From contig NZ_CP048836.1 of assembly GCF_010983895.1 (NCBI RefSeq), positions 1,922,001-1,986,000 on the forward strand: a DNA stretch of 64,000 bases, given 5' to 3'. The DNA comes from Nitrogeniibacter mangrovi. GTDB lineage: Bacteria; Pseudomonadota; Gammaproteobacteria; Burkholderiales; Rhodocyclaceae. Numbering within the stretch: the stretch's first letter is position 1; every line of letters starts with the position of its first letter. Below the pieces are notes generated by a model. The model saw nothing but the letters and a program-made list of their open reading frames with translations, did no database searches and was not told the DNA's origin. Both the position numbers and the translations under genes were made by a program. Shown here piece by piece: positions 36,836 through 48,264 of the stretch.

Positions 36836-38413
36836 TCAGCGACGTGGCCGCAGGACGGTGTTGCGTGCCTTGGGCAGCAGATCGGGAAAATCGCGACTGA
36901 AGTGCAGGCCCCGGCTTTCCTTGCGTTGCAGCGCGCTACGGACAATCAGATCCGCCGTGACGACGAGATTGCGCAACTCGATCAGATCGTTGCTGACGCG
37001 AAAGTTGGAGTAGTACTCGTGGATCTCGCGCGCCAGCAGGCGAATCCGGTGCTGTGCCCGCTGCAGGCGTTTGGTGGTCCGCACGATGCCCACGTAGTCC
37101 CACATGGCGCGGCGCAGTTCCTCCCAGTTGTGCGAGATGACGATCTCCTCGTCGGCGTCGGTGACCCGGCTCTCGTCCCACGCGGGGAGGGGGATCGGTG
37201 TCTGCCCCGGGGCCGCCAGGATCGTTGCCGCAATCGCCTCACTGAACACCACACATTCGAGTAGTGAATTGCTGGCCAGGCGGTTGGCACCGTGAAGCCC
37301 GGTACAGGTACTCTCGCCGACCGCGTACAGGCCGGGCACGTCGGTGCGCCCGTCCAGATCGGTGACGATGCCGCCACAGGTATAGTGCGCCGCAGGCACC
37401 ACGGGGATGGGCTGCTTCGCGATGTCGATGCCCAGCTCCATGCAGCGTGCGTGAATGGTCGGGAAATGGGTTTGCAGGAAATCCGCGCTCTTGTGGCTGA
37501 TGTCCAGGAAGACGCAGTCCAGACCCCGTTTTTTCATCTCGAAGTCGATGGCGCGCGCGACGATGTCGCGGGGTGCCAGTTCCGCGCGCGGGTCATGGGC
37601 GGGCATGAAGCGGGTGCCATCGGGCAGGCGCAGCACGCCGCCCTCGCCGCGGACCGCCTCGGAGATCAGGAACGATTTGGCCTGGGGATGATACAGGCAC
37701 GTGGGATGGAACTGGATGAACTCCATGTTGCCGACGCGGCACCCGGCGCGCCAGGCCATGGCGATGCCGTCGCCGGTCGCCGTATCCGGATTGGTCGTAT
37801 AGACGTACACCTTGCCGGCACCGCCGGTGGCCAATACGGTGTGCCGCCCGCGGACGGTGAGTACGTGGTCGCTGTCGATGTCGAGGACGTAGGCGCCCAG
37901 GCAGCCGGCTTCCGGATATCCGATCTTGTCGCCGACGATCAGGTCGACGGCGATGTGGCGCTCGAGCACCGTGATGTTGGGATGTGACTGGAGCTGCTCG
38001 GTGAGGGTCTGTTGAACGGCGGCACCGGTGGCATCGGCCGCGTGAATGATGCGGCGGTGACTGTGTCCACCTTCCCGGGTGAGGTGGTAACCGGTGGCGG
38101 TGGACGGATCGCGTGTGAATGGCACGCCACGATCGATCAGCCACTGAATGGCCCGCCCGCTGTTTTCGACCACGAAGCGGGTCGCGTGCGGGTCGCACAG
38201 GCCCGCCCCGGCGTCGAAGGTGTCCGCCACATGCGCGTCGACGCTGTCGGACGGATCGAGGACGGCGGCAATGCCGCCCTGCGCCCAGGCGCTGGCACTG
38301 TCTTCGAGTGTTCGTTTGGTGATCAGCGCGACCCGCAACCGGTCGGCGAGGCGCAGGGCGAGCGATTGGCCGGCGAGGCCACTACCAATGATGACGACGT
38401 CGAAGGATTCCAC
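36836..38413 (-). CDS. nadB: L-aspartate oxidase
   Basis: FAD enzyme oxidising L-aspartate to iminoaspartate, the first step of de novo NAD synthesis. 525 residues. FAD motif [13 protein letters not shown] at the start, [17 protein letters not shown], the active-site region [33 protein letters not shown], and the C-terminal helical domain with [13 protein letters not shown]. It is divergent from rpoE, an arrangement common in proteobacteria. nadA and nadC are not in the window. Confidence 0.96.
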   Translation of the reverse strand: MESFDVVIIGSGLAGQSLALRLADRLRVALITKRTLEDSASAWAQGGIAAVLDPSDSVDAHVADTFDAGAGLCDPHATRFVVENSGRAIQWLIDRGVPFTRDPSTATGYHLTREGGHSHRRIIHAADATGAAVQQTLTEQLQSHPNITVLERHIAVDLIVGDKIGYPEAGCLGAYVLDIDSDHVLTVRGRHTVLATGGAGKVYVYTTNPDTATGDGIAMAWRAGCRVGNMEFIQFHPTCLYHPQAKSFLISEAVRGEGGVLRLPDGTRFMPAHDPRAELAPRDIVARAIDFEMKKRGLDCVFLDISHKSADFLQTHFPTIHARCMELGIDIAKQPIPVVPAAHYTCGGIVTDLDGRTDVPGLYAVGESTCTGLHGANRLASNSLLECVVFSEAIAATILAAPGQTPIPLPAWDESRVTDADEEIVISHNWEELRRAMWDYVGIVRTTKRLQRAQHRIRLLAREIHEYYSNFRVSNDLIELRNLVVTADLIVRSALQRKESRGLHFSRDFPDLLPKARNTVLRPRR

Positions 38414-38568
38414 CGGCGGGTTCAGGGCAGGAGTTGGGGAAGTCGGAGACTATAGCACCCGCGGCTCCTGCGCTGGCAAGAAGAGTGCCAATCCATGCGC
38501 CTTCGAAGCCCGTGCCGCCGCTCGTCTTGTCGCAGGACAAAATTGCGCGAAAAACCCTGTTGGCGCAT

Positions 38569-38595
38569 GAACTATTGCTGTGGGGTGCGGTCTTG
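38569..38595 (+). promoter_or_regulatory. Candidate sigma-E autoregulatory promoter upstream of rpoE
   Basis: GAACTA (38569-38574), exactly 16 bases, then TCTTG (38591-38595). This resembles the sigma-E pattern GAACTT-16-TCnnA, imperfect in the last base of each box. rpoE operons are commonly self-activated, so the position is right. Confidence 0.35.
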
Positions 38596-38610
38596 CCACA
38601 TGAAACTCAT

Positions 38611-38640
38611 TTGGGTGAGCGCGCGGCGCTTCGTTATACT
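38611..38640 (+). promoter_or_regulatory. Candidate sigma-70 promoter of the rpoE operon
   Basis: TTGGGT (38611-38616), 18-base spacer, TATACT (38635-38640), about 47 bases before the rpoE start. It may be the basal promoter, separate from the sigma-E-type site just upstream. Confidence 0.6.
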
Positions 38641-38687
38641 TTCGCGGTTTATCCGCTTAAGTGCAGCCTGATTGCCTCCGACATCCA

Positions 38688-39287
38688 ATGAGTGACCGAG
38701 AACTGGATCAACAACTGGTCGAACGCGTACAGCGCGGTGACAAGCAGGCGTTCGGACTGCTGGTCGCGAAGTACCAGCGCAAGTTGTTGCGCCTGCTCTC
38801 GCGCCTGATCCGTGATCCGGCGGAAGTGGAGGATGTCGCGCAGGAAACCTTTATCAAGGCCTACCGCGCGCTTCCGTCCTTTCGGGGAGACAGCGCGTTT
38901 TACACCTGGCTGTATCGCATCGGTGTGAATACCGCAAAGAACTATCTGGTCGCACAGGGCCGAAGAGCACCGACGACCACGGGATTCAATTCGGAGGAGG
39001 CGGAAACCTTCGACGACGGAGAGCAGCTGCGCGACATCAATACGCCCGAACGTTTGATGATGTCGCGCGAGATTGGTGAAACGGTGGAGACCGCGATGGA
39101 GGCGCTGCCCGAAGAACTCAAGACAGCGATTGTGCTGCGCGAGATCGAAGGACTCAGCTACGAGGAAATCGCATCAATTATGGACTGCCCGATCGGCACC
39201 GTCCGCTCGCGCATCTTCCGCGCACGCGAGGCGATCGCCGACAAGCTCCGGCCGTTGCTGGAGACGTCCCCTGATAAACGGTGGTAG
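38688..39287 (+). CDS. rpoE: RNA polymerase sigma-E factor
   Basis: Extracytoplasmic-function sigma factor for envelope stress, 199 residues. Region 2 (KYQRKLLRLLSRLIRDPAEVEDVAQETFIKAYRAL is its core, with the DVAQETF motif) and region 4 (LPEELKTAIVLREIEGLSYEEIA) are clear. The start at MSDRELDQ (38688) has no obvious ribosome site; a frame extension to 38661 is less likely. It is followed directly by its regulators rseA, rseB and rseC, making the identity firm. Confidence 0.96.
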   Translation: MSDRELDQQLVERVQRGDKQAFGLLVAKYQRKLLRLLSRLIRDPAEVEDVAQETFIKAYRALPSFRGDSAFYTWLYRIGVNTAKNYLVAQGRRAPTTTGFNSEEAETFDDGEQLRDINTPERLMMSREIGETVETAMEALPEELKTAIVLREIEGLSYEEIASIMDCPIGTVRSRIFRAREAIADKLRPLLETSPDKRW

Positions 39288-39289
39288 GC

Positions 39290-39835
39290 ATGAAAGAACG
39301 CATTTCAGCATTGATCGATGGCCATTTCGACGAAGCGCCGGCCGATGGTGGCCTGATCGGAAAGGTGGTCCAATCCGACGAAGGACGCTCGACCTGGTCG
39401 ACCTATTGTCTCATTGGTGATGTGCTGCGCGACGAGCCGGCCGGTGCGGCCGATCTGACGGCCAGCATCATGGCGCGCCTCGAAGCGGAGCCGACGGTGC
39501 TGGCGCCGGTGTCGGTGGTTCAGGCCCGACAGCGCACCCAGGGGGTGTGGAGTCGTATTCTGCCGTTGGCCGCGTCAGTCATGGGGGTGGCCGCCGTCGG
39601 TTGGGTGGCGCTTCAACTCAACGCCAAGGAGGCGCCGACGGTCGTGGCCAAGGCGGTCGAGCCGGTGGCGCCGATCCGGGCGGTCGTGGCGCCGGTGGAC
39701 GGTGACCGTCAGCTTGCCCGGGACACCGCCTTGCGGGCTTTCGTGCTGGCTCATCAGGGCACGGTACGCAGCGCACTGCCGGGCGTGGCGCCCTACGTGC
39801 GAACCGTGGCCGAGATGCCACAGGCCCGTCAATGA
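39290..39835 (+). CDS. rseA: Anti-sigma-E factor RseA
   Basis: 181 residues. The N-terminal cytoplasmic domain (MKERISALIDGHFDEAP, WSTYCLIGDVLRDE) binds sigma-E; one membrane helix lies near 85-103 (LPLAASVMGVAAVGWVAL); the rest is periplasmic, where RseB would bind and DegS-type proteolysis begins. It starts 2 bases after the rpoE stop and overlaps rseB by 4 bases. Confidence 0.92.
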   Translation: MKERISALIDGHFDEAPADGGLIGKVVQSDEGRSTWSTYCLIGDVLRDEPAGAADLTASIMARLEAEPTVLAPVSVVQARQRTQGVWSRILPLAASVMGVAAVGWVALQLNAKEAPTVVAKAVEPVAPIRAVVAPVDGDRQLARDTALRAFVLAHQGTVRSALPGVAPYVRTVAEMPQARQ

Positions 39836-40809
39836 TGTTGCGGGGGCTGTTCGCCGTCTTGGTCGTGCTGGCTGGCTGGACGACCCCGGTGGTCGCGCAG
39901 GGGAGCGACGATGCACTCGGGTGGCTCGAACGCATGGCGGGTGCCGCGCGGCAACTGAACTATGTGGGGACTTTTACCTATCTGAGCGACCAGCGTTTCG
40001 AGACCATGCGCATCGCCCATGCGTTGCGGGGCGATGGAGAGGTCGAGCGTCTGGAGACCCTCGACGGCAGTCCGCGGGAGGTCATTCGCAAGAATGGCGA
40101 GGTCCGTTGTGTGCTACCCGGCCTCAAGACCGTCATCATCGACCGCCAGGGACGCCGTCGCGCGTTTCCGGGGCGTCTGCCGGTGTCCGTCGGACAACTC
40201 GGCGAGCACTATCGCTTCGTCAAGGGCGCCGAAGGGCGCGTCGCGGGTCGTATGAGTCAGAGCGTTCGGCTCGAGCCGCTGGACAACCTGCGCTTCGGCC
40301 ATGAGTTGTGGGCGGATCTTGAGACCGGCCTCCTGCTCAAGGCGCGCGTGCTCGACGAGAAGGGCAAGGTGGTCGAGCAGTTCGTCTTCAACGATGTCCA
40401 TATCGGGGGCGATGTCGATGCGGCACAGCTGCAGGGGCAATACGACGCCGGATCCGACTGGCATGTGGTCAACGCCCGTGGCAACGAGGCGGAGGTCGCC
40501 AGTGTTCACTGGACGCTGTCCGAAGTCGTGCCGGGCTACCGGCTCGTGTCCACCGTACGGCGCGCGGTGACGGGGGAGTCCAACGACGTGCTGCACATGG
40601 TGTACTCCGACGGCCTGGCTCATATCTCCGTCTTCATCGAGCCGGCGTCGAAGGGGGACGAGCAAGCCCCGGCCACCGGTTTTCTGACGGCCGGTTCCAT
40701 CGGCGTTTATGCACGCAACTACGCCGGCTATCGATTGACCGTGCTCGGCGAGGCGCCCAAGGAGGCGCTGCGCCGGGTCGGCGACGGGATGGAATACCAG
40801 GGTGATTGA
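39832..40809 (+). CDS. rseB: Sigma-E factor regulatory protein RseB/MucB
   Basis: Periplasmic protein that shields RseA from cleavage and senses envelope damage. 325 residues with a signal peptide (LFAVLVVLAGWTTPVVAQ, cut near 23). The large N-terminal lipoprotein-carrier-like domain starts ALGWLERMAGAARQLNYVGTF and the small C-terminal domain includes GYRLVSTVRR and MVYSDGLAHISVFIEP. It overlaps both rseA and rseC. Confidence 0.93.
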   Translation: MMLRGLFAVLVVLAGWTTPVVAQGSDDALGWLERMAGAARQLNYVGTFTYLSDQRFETMRIAHALRGDGEVERLETLDGSPREVIRKNGEVRCVLPGLKTVIIDRQGRRRAFPGRLPVSVGQLGEHYRFVKGAEGRVAGRMSQSVRLEPLDNLRFGHELWADLETGLLLKARVLDEKGKVVEQFVFNDVHIGGDVDAAQLQGQYDAGSDWHVVNARGNEAEVASVHWTLSEVVPGYRLVSTVRRAVTGESNDVLHMVYSDGLAHISVFIEPASKGDEQAPATGFLTAGSIGVYARNYAGYRLTVLGEAPKEALRRVGDGMEYQGD

Positions 40810-41257
40810 AGCGCCGGGCGTGATCGAACGGGTGGTCGATGGTGCCGTGTGGGTTCGCTTGAGCGAACAACAGGGCGGATGCGGTCGCTGTCACGAACCG
40901 GGCGGATGCGGCGGTGCACGAATTGCCCATGCGCTGGGCAAGCCCAACGACGTGTTCCAGATCGTGAGCGACGGGCACTGGCGCGTCGGTCAGGCAGTTC
41001 GCCTGGTGGCCGACGATGGCGCCGCCCTCACGGCCGGGTTGGCCAGTTACGGCGTGCCGACGTTGGCCGCCATCGCTGGTGCCGCCGTGGGGACGACACT
41101 GGGCGGACATGCCGGGGCTGTCGTCGGCCTGGTCGGTGGTCTGGTCGCGGCGGCCTTGCTGGTACGCCGCCTGGCCTCGGAGCGGGGCTGGCAGCGCCGA
41201 TTGAGTGTGACGATCGAGGCGGCATCGTCATGCCACGGGAATGCCCTCGATGCCTGA
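40802..41257 (+). CDS. rseC: Positive regulator of sigma-E, RseC/MucC
   Basis: 151-residue membrane protein, GTG start inside rseB. An N-terminal domain with cysteines (GGCGRCHEPGGCGG) precedes two membrane helices (about 80-98 and 100-118). RseC/MucC homologues modestly activate sigma-E, and some take part in Fe-S reducing systems. The gene overlaps mucD. Confidence 0.88.
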   Translation: MIEAPGVIERVVDGAVWVRLSEQQGGCGRCHEPGGCGGARIAHALGKPNDVFQIVSDGHWRVGQAVRLVADDGAALTAGLASYGVPTLAAIAGAAVGTTLGGHAGAVVGLVGGLVAAALLVRRLASERGWQRRLSVTIEAASSCHGNALDA

Positions 41258-42656
41258 ACGCAGCGCGGGCCGCGCCCTGCTGAAGTGGGCGCTTCTCTGG
41301 CTGATCTGTCTGCCGGCGCTGGCGGGTGCGGCGGATCTGCCGGATTTTCGTGCGCTCGTTCGTGCCGAGGGGGCAACCGTCGTCAACATCCAGGCCGATC
41401 GACCGTCGCTGGCTGACACCGAGACGGCCGGCTCCTCGGGCGGCATTCCGGAGTGGTTGAAGCGCCTGGAGCCCGAGCATCCCGATGTGCCGGAGCCGAG
41501 GGATGACGAGGGGCCCGCGGTCGGTTCGGGCTTCATCCTGTCGCAGGACGGCTACATCCTGACCAACGCGCACGTGATCGACGGGGCTAGCGCCCTGCGG
41601 GTGCGGCTCAACGACAAGCGGGCGTTCCGGGCCGCCGTGGTGGGGGCTGATCGGGATTCGGACATCGCCCTCATCAAGATCGACGCCACCGGTCTGCCTG
41701 TCGTGCGACTTGGCGATCCGGAGGCGCTTGAGGTAGGCGAATGGGTGGTGGCGATCGGTTCGCCCTTCGGCTTCGAACAAAGCGTGACGGCCGGGATCAT
41801 CAGTGCCCGGGGGCGTGTGTTCCCGCAAGAGAGCTACGTGCCCTTCATCCAGACGGACGTGGCCATCAACCCGGGCAATTCCGGCGGCCCGCTCTTCAAC
41901 CTCAAGGGTGAGGTGGTCGGCATCAACTCACAGATCTACAGCCGGACCGGCGGATTCATGGGCGTGTCGTTCTCGATTCCCATCGATCTGGCGATGCGCA
42001 TTGCCGATCAGCTCAAATCCAGCGGCGAAGTGCGCCGCGGCCGGATCGGCGTGTCCATCCAGGAAGTGACGCCGCACATCGCCCGGGCCTTTGCGCTCGA
42101 TCGGCTGGAGGGGGCCCTGGTGGGCACCGTCGAACCCGACAGCCCGGCTGATCGCGCGGGGGTGAAGTCGGGTGACGTGATTGTGCGTTTCGACGATGTG
42201 GTGGTGCGCGGCTCGGACGATCTGCCGCGCATCGTCGGCGCCGTGAAACCCGGCTCAGAGGTGAGCATGGACATCTGGCGGCAAGGCAAACGGATGTCGA
42301 TGCCGGTGACGGTGGGGGTGTGGCAGCACGACAGCGACACGATGATGGTGCCGATGCAGAGCCGGCCCGAGCCGCCGCATCTCGGCCTCGATGTCTCGGT
42401 GCCGAATCGGGCGGAGCTGGTCGGGCGGGGCGCGCGTGCCGGCCTTCTGGTCGAGGCCGCGTCGGGTCCGGCCCTGGCGGCCAATCTCGCGCCGGGCGAT
42501 TTGCTCGTCGCGACCGTGCGAAACGGTCGGCTGAACTCGCTGGGCTCGGTCGAAGCGCTGGATGTGGCCATTCGCTCGCTGGCCGATGGCGAGGCGCTGG
42601 TGCTGTTGGTGCAGCGTGGTGGCGGACGCAGTTACGTGGCCATCGAACGGCCGTGA
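41241..42656 (+). CDS. mucD: Periplasmic serine protease MucD/DegP (DegQ family)
   Basis: Envelope quality-control protease and chaperone, 471 residues. The signal peptide (ALLKWALLWLICLPALAGA) is followed by the protease domain with catalytic triad His111 (TNAHVID), Asp141 (DSDIALIK) and Ser214 (GNSGGPLF), then two PDZ domains (about 260-360 and 370-470). ATG 41241 or 41250 are both possible. As last member of the sigma-E regulatory operon it links stress sensing to removal of misfolded proteins. Confidence 0.95.
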   Translation: MPSMPERSAGRALLKWALLWLICLPALAGAADLPDFRALVRAEGATVVNIQADRPSLADTETAGSSGGIPEWLKRLEPEHPDVPEPRDDEGPAVGSGFILSQDGYILTNAHVIDGASALRVRLNDKRAFRAAVVGADRDSDIALIKIDATGLPVVRLGDPEALEVGEWVVAIGSPFGFEQSVTAGIISARGRVFPQESYVPFIQTDVAINPGNSGGPLFNLKGEVVGINSQIYSRTGGFMGVSFSIPIDLAMRIADQLKSSGEVRRGRIGVSIQEVTPHIARAFALDRLEGALVGTVEPDSPADRAGVKSGDVIVRFDDVVVRGSDDLPRIVGAVKPGSEVSMDIWRQGKRMSMPVTVGVWQHDSDTMMVPMQSRPEPPHLGLDVSVPNRAELVGRGARAGLLVEAASGPALAANLAPGDLLVATVRNGRLNSLGSVEALDVAIRSLADGEALVLLVQRGGGRSYVAIERP

Positions 42657-42916
42657 GTGCGTGCCTCACCGTCCTGAGTCGCAACTGGTGTCATTTGTGC
42701 GACGACATGATCGACGAGCTGCTGGCGCTGGCGGTCAGCGCCGACGTGCGCGTCGAGATCGAGGACGTCGACGCCTCGGAAACGCTGGAGCAGCGCTGGG
42801 GGGAATACGTCCCGGTGCTGCTCGACGCGAGCGGGCACGAGCTGTGCCACTACCACCTCGATACCCGTGAGGTGCGTGCCTATCTGGCCGGATTTCCGCT
42901 AGAATCCGCAGATTGA
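42653..42916 (+). CDS. Glutaredoxin-like protein (DUF836)
   Basis: 87 residues. A thioredoxin-fold protein with CxxC (NWCHLCDDM) at the first helix and the cis-proline motif YVPVLLD. The GTG start overlaps the mucD stop by 4 bases, so it is coupled to the rpoE operon. Probably a disulfide-exchange protein in the cytoplasm (no signal peptide). Substrates unknown. A possible -10 (TAGAAT, 42900-42905) and a hairpin for the next transcript lie at or beyond its 3' end. Confidence 0.85.
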   Translation: MSACLTVLSRNWCHLCDDMIDELLALAVSADVRVEIEDVDASETLEQRWGEYVPVLLDASGHELCHYHLDTREVRAYLAGFPLESAD

Positions 42917-42933
42917 ATTTGCCGGACAATCAG

Positions 42934-42955
42934 GGTGCCGCGAGGCGCCTTTTTT
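42934..42955 (+). terminator. Terminator-like hairpin just before lepA
   Basis: GGTGCC (42934-42939), GNRA-type loop GCGA, GGCGCC (42944-42949), then six T residues (42950-42955). The lepA ATG is only 8 bases beyond the T-run. It may end the rpoE operon and/or act as an attenuator in the lepA leader. Confidence 0.75.
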
Positions 42956-42963
42956 GTTGTGAT

Positions 42964-44757
<1,794 letters not shown>

Positions 44758-44787
44758 AACAACGCACAACAATTAACCGGAGTCCGC

Positions 44788-45576
44788 GTGAACTTTGCCC
44801 TGATCCTCTTCCTGCTCCTCGTCGCCACCGGCCTGCTGTGGCTTGTCGACAAGCTCTATGCCAAGAAGCGACGCGCGAAGGATGCCGTGGATCCGTGGTG
44901 GGTGGAATACGGTGCGAGCTTCTTCCCCGTGATTCTCGCGGTCTTTTTCCTGCGCTCGTTTCTGGTCGAGCCGTTCAAGATTCCGTCCGGCTCGATGATC
45001 CCGACCCTGCTGGTGGGCGACTACATCCTGGTGAACAAATTCACCTACGGGATCCGGCTGCCCGTCATCAACAAGAAGGTCATTGCCCTCAACGAGCCCC
45101 AGCGGGGCGACGTGATGGTGTTCCGCTATCCGGACAATCCCGAGCTGGACTACATCAAGCGCGTGGTCGGACTGCCAGGCGATACCGTCGAGTACTTCGG
45201 CAAGCGGCTGAAGATCAACGGCAAGCCGGTCGACACCAATGCCGATGGGGAATACCTCCACCGCGACCGGCTCTACAGCTCCCAGCGCTTCATGGAGCAC
45301 CTCGGCAATGTGACGCACGAGATCCTCAACGACAACGACAAGCCCCCGTTCGTGCCCCAGGTGAAGGCCTTCCCGCAGCGCGACCATTGTACGTACACCA
45401 GCGGTGGCGTACGCTGTGTCGTGCCCGAGGGCCATTACTTCGTCATGGGGGACAACCGGGACGACAGCAGCGACAGCCGCGTCTGGGGCTTCGTGCCCGA
45501 GGAGAACATCGTCGGCAAGGCCTTTTTCATCTGGTTCAATTTCAACGACCTGAGCCGTATCGGCTCGTTTCACTGA
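44788..45576 (+). CDS. lepB: Signal peptidase I
   Basis: Inner-membrane protease that removes signal peptides. 262 residues, GTG start with CCGGAG upstream. Two N-terminal membrane helices (about 3-21 and 43-60) anchor the periplasmic catalytic domain with Ser69 (PSGSMIPTLL) and Lys124 (DYIKRVVGLPGD), and the C-terminal GDNRDDSSDSR box is present. Located after lepA as in E. coli. Confidence 0.96.
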   Translation: MNFALILFLLLVATGLLWLVDKLYAKKRRAKDAVDPWWVEYGASFFPVILAVFFLRSFLVEPFKIPSGSMIPTLLVGDYILVNKFTYGIRLPVINKKVIALNEPQRGDVMVFRYPDNPELDYIKRVVGLPGDTVEYFGKRLKINGKPVDTNADGEYLHRDRLYSSQRFMEHLGNVTHEILNDNDKPPFVPQVKAFPQRDHCTYTSGGVRCVVPEGHYFVMGDNRDDSSDSRVWGFVPEENIVGKAFFIWFNFNDLSRIGSFH

Positions 45577-45587
45577 GGGGAGCGCGC

Positions 45588-45959
45588 ATGAAGCACAAGC
45601 AGGCAGGCCTGTCTCTGATCGGACTGTTGATCGTCGCCGTCCTTCTGGCGTTCGTCTTTCTGATCGGCATGCGCACCGTTCCGGTGGTGACCGAATACTT
45701 CGCCGTGAAGAAGATCATTCACGCCATTGCCGCCAGCAATCCCTCCATGGATGAGACCACCGCGGACATCCGGCGCGACTTCGACAAGCGCGCCTCGGCC
45801 GAGTATGTCGACTCGGTGACCGGACAGGATCTGGCCGTCTACAAACACGGTGGCCAGTTCGAGATCGGGATCGAATACAGCCGCAAGATTCCCATCGTGG
45901 CCAACGTGAGTCTGTTGCTCGAGTTCCAGACCGACGCGAAGAGCAACGGGGGGCGCTGA
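45588..45959 (+). CDS. DUF4845 family membrane protein
   Basis: 123 residues. An N-terminal membrane helix (GLSLIGLLIVAVLLAFVFLIG) resembles a type IV pilin-like start, followed by a small periplasmic domain with VTEYFAVKKIIHAI and GQFEIGIEYSRKIPIV. It matches the small DUF4845 proteins that sit between lepB and rnc in many beta- and gammaproteobacteria. Function unknown. A GAGGGGAG site precedes ATG 45588. Confidence 0.85.
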   Translation: MKHKQAGLSLIGLLIVAVLLAFVFLIGMRTVPVVTEYFAVKKIIHAIAASNPSMDETTADIRRDFDKRASAEYVDSVTGQDLAVYKHGGQFEIGIEYSRKIPIVANVSLLLEFQTDAKSNGGR

Positions 45960-45964
45960 GCGTC

Positions 45965-46633
45965 TTGGCCCTGGATCGACTCGAGCAACGGCTCGACTAT
46001 GCCTTCTCGAATCCGCGCCTGTTGCGCCAGGCGCTGACCCATCGCAGCTACGGGCAGCCGAACTACGAACGGCTGGAATTCCTTGGCGACAGCATCGTCA
46101 ACCATGTGGTGGCGCTGGCCTTGTTCGAGCGCTATCCACACTTGCGGGAAGGCGAGTTGTCGCGGCTCAGAGCCCACCTCGTGTGTCAGCAGACGCTTTA
46201 TGAGTTGGCGCTCGAACTCGGTCTCGGGGCGGCGCTGCTGCTCGGCGATGGGGAGTTGAAGAGCGGAGGTGCCGAGCGGCCCTCGATTCTCTCCGATGCG
46301 CTCGAGGCGATCATTGCGGCCATCTACCTCGACGGGGGCTATGATCCTTCCAAGGCCTTTGTCGACCGCATCTTCACCTCGCGGCTGGCGCTGCTCGATC
46401 CCGACAAGAGCCTGAAGGATCCGAAGACCCGCTTGCAGGAGTGGCTTCAGGCGCGCAAGCAGCCCCTGCCCAGGTACGCCTTGGTCGAGGTGCGCGGTGA
46501 AGCCCACGCGCAGGAGTTCGAAGTCGAATGCGCCGTCGGTGAACGTCTTCGCACCCGCGGTGTCGGCAGCAGCCGTCGCGCCGCCGAACAGGCCTCGGCC
46601 GCCGACGCCATGAATCAACTCGAGTCCAGCTAA
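45965..46633 (+). CDS. rnc: Ribonuclease III
   Basis: Double-strand-specific endoribonuclease for rRNA processing, 222 residues. The catalytic signature is ERLEFLGDSIVN (Glu38, Asp42), with the second acidic pair near Asp110/Glu113 (SDALEAIIAAIYLDGG). The C-terminal double-stranded RNA-binding domain spans about 150-220. The start is TTG 45965. It abuts era exactly: the stop is followed by the era ATG. Confidence 0.96.
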   Translation: MALDRLEQRLDYAFSNPRLLRQALTHRSYGQPNYERLEFLGDSIVNHVVALALFERYPHLREGELSRLRAHLVCQQTLYELALELGLGAALLLGDGELKSGGAERPSILSDALEAIIAAIYLDGGYDPSKAFVDRIFTSRLALLDPDKSLKDPKTRLQEWLQARKQPLPRYALVEVRGEAHAQEFEVECAVGERLRTRGVGSSRRAAEQASAADAMNQLESS

Positions 46634-47527
46634 ATGACCGATCCGTCCGTATTCCATACCGGTTTCATCGCTATCGTCGGGCGGCCCAACGTGGGCAAGT
46701 CGACGCTCATGAACCGCCTGATCGGGGTCAAGGTCAGCATCGTCTCCAACAAGGCGCAGACGACCCGTCACCGGGTGTCCGGCATCCACACCGACGAGCA
46801 TGCCCAGTTCGTTTTCGTGGATACCCCGGGTTTTCAGACCCGGCACCTGAACGCGCTGAACCGGACCATGAACCGGACCGTGACCCAGTCGCTGGCCGAG
46901 GTGGATCTGGTCTTCTTCGTCATCGAGGCAGGGCGCTTTTCCGACGAGGACGCCCAGGTGCTTGCCTTGTTGCCGAAGGACGCCAAGGTCATCCTGGTGA
47001 TCAACAAGGTCGATGCGCTGGAGGACAAGTCCAGCCTGTTGCCCTTCATCGATGCCAATCGGGCGCGTTATCCGTTTGCCGAGATCGTCCCGTTGTCGGC
47101 CGAACGCGGTCAGAATGTGGACCGTCTCCTCGAGGTGGCCCGTGGCTACCTGCCGGAGGGCGCGCCGATGTTCGATGCGGACGACATCACTGACCGCAGC
47201 GAGCGTTTTCTCGCCGCCGAATTCGTGCGCGAGAAGCTGTTCCGGTTGCTGGGCGACGAGTTGCCCTACGGCATGACCGTGGAAATCGAACGCTTCGAAA
47301 CCGAAGGCCGTCTGCGGCGCATCAACGCCGCGGTGATCGTCGACAAGCCGGGCCACAAGGGCATCGTCATCGGCAAGGGCGGCGAGCGGCTCAAGCGGAT
47401 CTCCACCGAAGCGCGCAAGGCCATGGAGGATCTGTTCGATGCCAAGGTCTATCTGGAGGTGTGGGTGAAGGTCAAATCCGGCTGGGCCGACGACGAGCGC
47501 GCGCTCAAGAGCCTCGGCTACGACTGA
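46634..47527 (+). CDS. era: GTPase Era
   Basis: 16S rRNA-binding GTPase required for 30S assembly, 297 residues. G1 [10 protein letters not shown]3 DTPGFQ, G4 NKVD, then the C-terminal KH domain with [19 protein letters not shown]. Order rnc-era-recO is strongly conserved. Begins immediately after the rnc stop. Confidence 0.97.
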   Translation: MTDPSVFHTGFIAIVGRPNVGKSTLMNRLIGVKVSIVSNKAQTTRHRVSGIHTDEHAQFVFVDTPGFQTRHLNALNRTMNRTVTQSLAEVDLVFFVIEAGRFSDEDAQVLALLPKDAKVILVINKVDALEDKSSLLPFIDANRARYPFAEIVPLSAERGQNVDRLLEVARGYLPEGAPMFDADDITDRSERFLAAEFVREKLFRLLGDELPYGMTVEIERFETEGRLRRINAAVIVDKPGHKGIVIGKGGERLKRISTEARKAMEDLFDAKVYLEVWVKVKSGWADDERALKSLGYD

Positions 47528-47541
47528 TCCGCGAGGCGCCC

Positions 47542-48264
47542 GTGGGCCAGAAGCAGCGCGTCGACCAACAACCCGGTTTCATCCTTCACACCCATCCGTA
47601 CCGCGAGACGAGCCTGATCGTCGAACTGTTCTCGCGGGATCTGGGCCGGCTGGCGCTCGTCGCCAAGGGCGCCCGGCGGCCCATGTCGGCCTTGCGCGGG
47701 GTGCTGCTGGCCTACCAGCCGCTGCTGGTTGACTGGTCCGGCGGCGGTGAGGTCAAGACCCTGGTGCGGGCCGAATGGCAGGGCGGCCAGCCGATGTTGC
47801 AGGGGCGCGCCTTGCTGTGCGGTTACTACCTCAACGAACTGCTGATGCGTTTCCTGCCCCGGGAGGACCCGCACCCCGACCTGTACGCGAGCTATGCCGA
47901 CGCGGTCGGACTGTTGCCGCGCACGGATCGCTTCGAGCCCCTGTTGCGGCGCTTCGAGCTGCAGCTGCTCGAACAGATGGGCTATGGCGTGCCGCTCACC
48001 CACGAAGCCGGCAGTGACCGGGCCGTGGCGCCGCAGACGGACTACCACTATATAATCGAGCGGGGACCGGTCCCGGCAGGGCAGGCCGATGAGGGCGCGC
48101 CGCGGATCAGCGGCACCACGTTGCTCGACATGGCCGCGGGGCGCTTCGAATCGGCGCTCACGCTGGCGCAGAGCAAGTCCCTCCTGCGGCACCTGATCGG
48201 CCATCATCTGGGCGGGCAGGCGCTGCAATCCCGTCGCATGTTCAAGGAGCTGCAATCGCTGTGA
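47542..48264 (+). CDS. recO: DNA repair protein RecO
   Basis: RecFOR-pathway mediator that loads RecA on SSB-coated DNA. 240 residues with a GTG start at 47542 giving MGQKQRVDQQPGFILHTHPY; the frame runs further upstream into era and is not used. An N-terminal OB fold (YRETSLIVELFSRDLGRLALVAKGAR) is followed by a helical domain (LLCGYYLNELLMRFLPREDPHPDLY). Overlaps pdxJ by 4 bases. Confidence 0.94.
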   Translation: MGQKQRVDQQPGFILHTHPYRETSLIVELFSRDLGRLALVAKGARRPMSALRGVLLAYQPLLVDWSGGGEVKTLVRAEWQGGQPMLQGRALLCGYYLNELLMRFLPREDPHPDLYASYADAVGLLPRTDRFEPLLRRFELQLLEQMGYGVPLTHEAGSDRAVAPQTDYHYIIERGPVPAGQADEGAPRISGTTLLDMAAGRFESALTLAQSKSLLRHLIGHHLGGQALQSRRMFKELQSL

